Source of the DNA: Candidatus Saccharimonadota bacterium | GTDB lineage: Bacteria; Patescibacteriota; Saccharimonadia; Saccharimonadales; Saccharimonadaceae | NCBI GenBank assembly: GCA_900555425.1 | Contig: UNSM01000032.1 | Coordinates: 1-7,950 of the forward strand | Length of the DNA: 7,950 bases | Direction: 5' to 3' | Shown: piece by piece, positions 5,794 to 7,950 of the stretch | Layout of the letters: each line of letters begins with the position of its first letter | Position numbering within the stretch: the stretch's first letter is position 1 | Made by a program: the position numbers and the translations under genes | Notes under the pieces: generated by a model | Seen by the model: the letters and a program-made list of their open reading frames with translations, nothing else | Told to the model about the DNA's origin: nothing | The model's database searches: none

Positions 5794-6992
5794 ATAAAAA
5801 TAAAGGAATAGTTTTATATCTACACGTACATCAACCGTGGCGAATACGCGAGTATAGTATATTTGACGTGGCTTGGAAGCATAATTATTTTTCTGGCGGT
5901 CAAAATACGGATCAGGACAATCAAAAAATATTCCAAAAAGTTGCAGAAAAGTCGTATTTGCCGATGAATGCTTTGCTTGAAAAACTATTGAAAAAATATC
6001 CTGATTTTAAGATTTCACTGAGTTTTAGTGGAACGTTTTTAGAGCAAGCCGAAAGGTTTAATCCTGAAGTTTTGGAAAGTTTCAAGCGCTTGGTGAAGAC
6101 TGGTCAAGTAGAAATCTTATCAAGTCCGTATCATCACAGTCTGGCGTTTTTCTATTCGCGCAAGGAATTCGAGAGTCAAGTTGAGCTTCATCGCTGGAAG
6201 ATTCGCGAGATTTTTGGCGCGGAAACGCGAGTTTTGGCAAATACGGAGTTGGCGTATAGCGATGACTTGGCGAAATGGGCTGAACAGGACGGCTTTAAGG
6301 GCGTGTTGGCTGAAGGTTGGGATCCGATTCTGAATTGGCGCAGTCCGAATTATGTATATCGCCCGAGAGGCACGAAGAAAATTGGATTACTGCTTAAGAA
6401 TTATCGATTGAGCGATGATTTGGCGTTTAGGTTTAGCGATCGAAAATGGAATGAATGGCCGCTGACTGCGGATAAGTTTAATACGTGGGTGGAAGATTCT
6501 GTCCGTTACGCACCGCTACTTAATTTGTTTATGGACTATGAAACTTTCGGCGAACATCAATGGGCGGAATCTGGGATTTTCGGCTTCTTCGAGAAGTTTG
6601 TTGATAAATGGCTGAGCGCTGATGGCAATACTTTCTATACTGTTAGCGAAGCACTGGAAGCGAATGCGCCTGCCGGTGAAATAAGTATGCCGTCGCCTGT
6701 AACGTGGGCGGACGCCGAGCGGGATTTGACGGCTTGGAACGGAAACAGCTTACAGAAAGAAGCTTTGCGATATGTCTATGAGCTTGAAGATGAGGTCTTG
6801 AATAGCAAAGACGAAGGTTTAATTAGCGATTGGCGAAAATTGCAAACTTCAGACCACTTCTATTACATGGGAACGAAGCATTTTACCGACGGCGACGTTC
6901 ACGCTTATTTTAGCCCGTATGATTCGCCATACGACGCTTTTCTTTACTATATGAATACCATTCGTGATATGAAATCTCGATTGAGGAAATAG
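5790..6992 (+). CDS. Glycoside hydrolase family 57 (alpha-amylase/4-alpha-glucanotransferase type)
   Basis: GH57 enzymes cleave or transfer alpha-1,4 (sometimes alpha-1,6) glucan links by a retaining mechanism on a (beta/alpha)7 barrel. Seen: 400 aa from the chosen ATG. The N-terminal LYLHVHQPWR at 9-18 is family region 1. SPYHHSLAF at 112-120 is region 2. LANTELAYSD at 149-158 holds the nucleophile Glu153, and LFMDYETFGEHQ at 246-257 holds the acid/base Asp249. A helical C-terminal part follows with TSDHFYYMGTKH at 353-364. No signal peptide is present, so it works in the cytosol, presumably on the glucan made by the partner glycosyltransferase. The ATGA overlap and internal ribosome site indicate an operon. 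Exact specificity (amylase, glucanotransferase or branching) cannot be decided from sequence alone. Confidence 0.92.
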   Translation: MNKNKGIVLYLHVHQPWRIREYSIFDVAWKHNYFSGGQNTDQDNQKIFQKVAEKSYLPMNALLEKLLKKYPDFKISLSFSGTFLEQAERFNPEVLESFKRLVKTGQVEILSSPYHHSLAFFYSRKEFESQVELHRWKIREIFGAETRVLANTELAYSDDLAKWAEQDGFKGVLAEGWDPILNWRSPNYVYRPRGTKKIGLLLKNYRLSDDLAFRFSDRKWNEWPLTADKFNTWVEDSVRYAPLLNLFMDYETFGEHQWAESGIFGFFEKFVDKWLSADGNTFYTVSEALEANAPAGEISMPSPVTWADAERDLTAWNGNSLQKEALRYVYELEDEVLNSKDEGLISDWRKLQTSDHFYYMGTKHFTDGDVHAYFSPYDSPYDAFLYYMNTIRDMKSRLRK

Positions 6993-7011
6993 CCAAACAT
7001 TCTTGCCAAAT

Positions 7012-7040
7012 AAAAACTCCCTCTGAATGCGAGGGAGTTT
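7012..7040. terminator. Bidirectional Rho-independent terminator between convergent GH57 and rpmG genes
   Basis: A perfect 10-base stem, AAACTCCCTC (7014-7023) with GAGGGAGTTT (7031-7040), encloses a 7-base loop. Read on the minus strand it is followed by TTTTTATTT, a strong terminator for rpmG. On the plus strand the T-run is short (TTT then CTGT) but sufficient for a weaker terminator of the glucan operon, whose stop is 20 bases upstream. Confidence 0.85.
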
Positions 7041-7058
7041 CTGTATAATCCTGTTAAA

Positions 7059-7277
7059 TTAGCTTTTACGAGCTTTAACTTCGTTGCGACCAAGGTTTTT
7101 CTTAGTCTCAGTGTAAGTAGCGTGTTGCTTTGCAATTGGGTCGTACTTACGTAGTGTCAATTTACCCTGACCTTTTGTGGTGCGGTTTTGGGTGTTAACA
7201 GTAGTATAGTAAGTTCGGTGGTTGCTCAAGTTACTCACCAAACCAATCAGCTTTCGTTTCGTATTCTTCTTTGCCAT
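7059..7277 (-). CDS. rpmG: 50S ribosomal protein L33, zinc-independent form
   Basis: L33 is a small large-subunit protein near the E site. Seen: 72 aa starting MAKKNTKRKLIGLVSNLSNH. YYTTVNTQNRTT and then KLTLRKYDPIAKQHATYTET follow the consensus of the cysteine-free L33 of E. coli type: both CxxC pairs of the zinc form are absent (VSNLS and YDPIAKQ at those places). It is longer than the usual 50-56 aa because of a short GQGK insertion in the middle and a basic tail (NLGRNEVKARKS). The ATG is preceded by AAAGAG as a weak ribosome site. It is a single-gene transcript with its own promoter and the shared terminator. Confidence 0.95.
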   Translation of the reverse strand: MAKKNTKRKLIGLVSNLSNHRTYYTTVNTQNRTTKGQGKLTLRKYDPIAKQHATYTETKKNLGRNEVKARKS

Positions 7278-7406
7278 CTCTTTACTCGTTAGATTTTATA
7301 AAACGTCTTGACTAATTATAGCATGGGTGAAGTGAAAATGCTAGTATCATATCAGATTTTACTAATTTTTATGCTTACTTCGCCAATTAATAAGGCGCGC
7401 CGGACT
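7278..7406. other. Intergenic region between rpmG and the ADP-ribosylglycohydrolase fragment
   Basis: It holds the rpmG promoter at its left. The rest is AT-rich without an open frame. A GGCGCGCC palindrome at 7394-7401 lies just after the ADP-ribosylglycohydrolase stop, with a 4-base CGCC/GGCG stem that is too weak to call a terminator. Confidence 0.5.
7315..7323 (-). promoter_or_regulatory. Extended -10 promoter for rpmG
   Basis: TGCTATAAT on the minus strand, identical to the element before the ATPase gene at 4345-4337. It lies 37 bases before the rpmG ATG, leaving a leader of about 30 bases. No convincing -35 is visible at 16-18 bases upstream. Confidence 0.65.
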
Positions 7407-7770
7407 CTAATCTTTCTTTTCCAAGTATAAATATTTATTCAGCCATTCATCTGTCGGTTCAAGGTGTTTGTCGTCAATCTTTTTAAGCGGCATATTTTTT
7501 GCCATATCATCCGCAAGTTCCAATATTACGTCCTTGAGTTCAATATTATCTTTGTAATAATCCGGTATATTTTTATAACCAACCCTCGCTCCAACAATAT
7601 TTCCAGTTATTGCCGCTGTTGAGTCCGAATCCCCGTCGTGATTTGCCGCCGCAATAATCGCCTCCTTAAAATCGTCTTGATACTTGATCGAGCAATAAAT
7701 AGCAATTGCAACCGACTCTTCGGCGACCCAACCCTCTCCGAGTTGATAAAGAGCTTCTTGATCTTTTGAA
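7407..7770 (-). CDS. ADP-ribosylglycohydrolase-family protein, C-terminal part only
   Basis: The family (PF03747) removes ADP-ribose from proteins or small molecules using a paired Mg2+/Mn2+ centre. Seen: about 120 residues ending in a TAG at 7407-7409. EALYQLGEGWVAEESVAIAI matches the family's conserved LGxGWVAEEAxAxA segment, and NHDGDSDSTAAITGNIVGA is the metal-binding DxDSxAxxxGxxxGA motif near the C-terminus. The N-terminal half, with the other metal ligands (GAxxGDAxG), is absent. Going upstream the frame hits TAG at 7799-7797, in the region where the plus strand already reads as another protein. The gene is therefore cut at the junction near 7745-7775 and not simply by the window edge. 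About 40 bases after the stop there is only a weak CGCC/GGCG hairpin and no clear terminator. Confidence 0.8.
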
Positions 7771-7950
7771 ACAAAACGGTACTCAAAGTTATAAAGCTAC
7801 TATCAAAGTGTACGGTGCGAAAGACGGCAAGGCAGACTTGAGCAATCTTGTAGCGACTAAGGATTTGACAGTGAACTTGAACGGCTTAACTACCCCAGCT
7901 GAAGTTCAAAAAGGTGTGGCCGACAACACTAAAGATACGGTTGATGTTCC
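7742..7950 (+). CDS. Fragment of a streptococcal SSURE-repeat surface (fibronectin-binding) protein
   Basis: Seen: an uninterrupted plus-strand frame of 69 codons to the window edge with no start codon. It reads KELLDLLKQNGTQSYKATIK, then VYGAKDGKADLSNLVATKDL, TVNLNGLTTPAEVQKGVADN and TKDTVDVP. From memory of the family this matches the end of one SSURE unit and the linker into the next in PavB-like proteins of pneumococcus and relatives (NGTQ-Y-AT-VYGNKDGKPDLDNIVATK; NLNGLTTPAEVQKAVADNTKDTIDVP). Such proteins are wall-anchored by LPxTG in streptococci. Saccharibacteria are not known to me to have them, and the frame begins inside the truncated ADP-ribosylglycohydrolase. Most likely this is foreign DNA joined during assembly. 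A transferred gene is the alternative. Confidence 0.65.

Noticed and set aside
7394..7401. GGCGCGCC palindrome as cloning scar or attachment site
   Set aside because: It is a lone 8-base palindrome that can occur by chance; no vector sequence or flanking repeats accompany it.
1..7950. CRISPR array, transposon or prophage
   Set aside because: No regularly spaced repeats, terminal inverted repeats, transposase or phage genes are visible in any frame.

Overview
The window reads like a genome fragment from a Candidate Phyla Radiation bacterium, most likely an oral Candidatus Saccharibacteria (TM7) member. This is inference from gene content and protein style: short compact genes, a zinc-free L33, a long basic N-terminal tail on SecE, an archaeal/CPR-like glycosyltransferase beside a GH57 glycosidase, and promoters placed so close to start codons that several messages look leaderless. 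TGA is used as a stop at 5791-5793 and TAA/TAG elsewhere, so nothing suggests the UGA=Gly code of SR1/Gracilibacteria.

Left part (1-1810, minus strand): the classic secE-nusG-rplK translocation/transcription/ribosome cluster. rplK has its own promoter just after nusG and a Rho-independent terminator after it. Next comes not rplA but the 5' part of a threonylcarbamoyl-AMP synthase gene (TsaC/Sua5/YrdC family), cut by the window edge.

Middle (1867-4465, minus strand): tRNA-Trp(CCA) with encoded CCA and its own promoter and terminator; a P-loop kinase-like ATPase followed 2 bases later by a YgjP/WLM-type zinc metallopeptidase; and an orphan membrane PAS histidine kinase. The kinase-like ATPase and the histidine kinase each have an extended -10 element 6-8 bases before the ATG.

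Right part (4553-6992, plus strand): a two-gene alpha-glucan operon. A GT4/starch-synthase-like glycosyltransferase, broken by an apparent one-base deletion near 4657, overlaps by ATGA a GH57 amylase/branching-type enzyme with both catalytic residues intact. A bidirectional terminator separates it from the convergent rpmG (L33).

Right edge (7407-7950): the C-terminal part of an ADP-ribosylglycohydrolase on the minus strand stops abruptly. The plus strand then continues as a fragment resembling the SSURE fibronectin-binding repeats of streptococcal surface proteins. The two readings overlap by only about 20-30 bases. The simplest explanation is a chimeric assembly join between a Saccharibacteria contig and a co-resident oral Streptococcus. 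Genuine transfer is possible but less likely. I did not see a clearly new biological system. The most notable items are this junction, the frameshifted glycosyltransferase and the recurring leaderless promoter layout.
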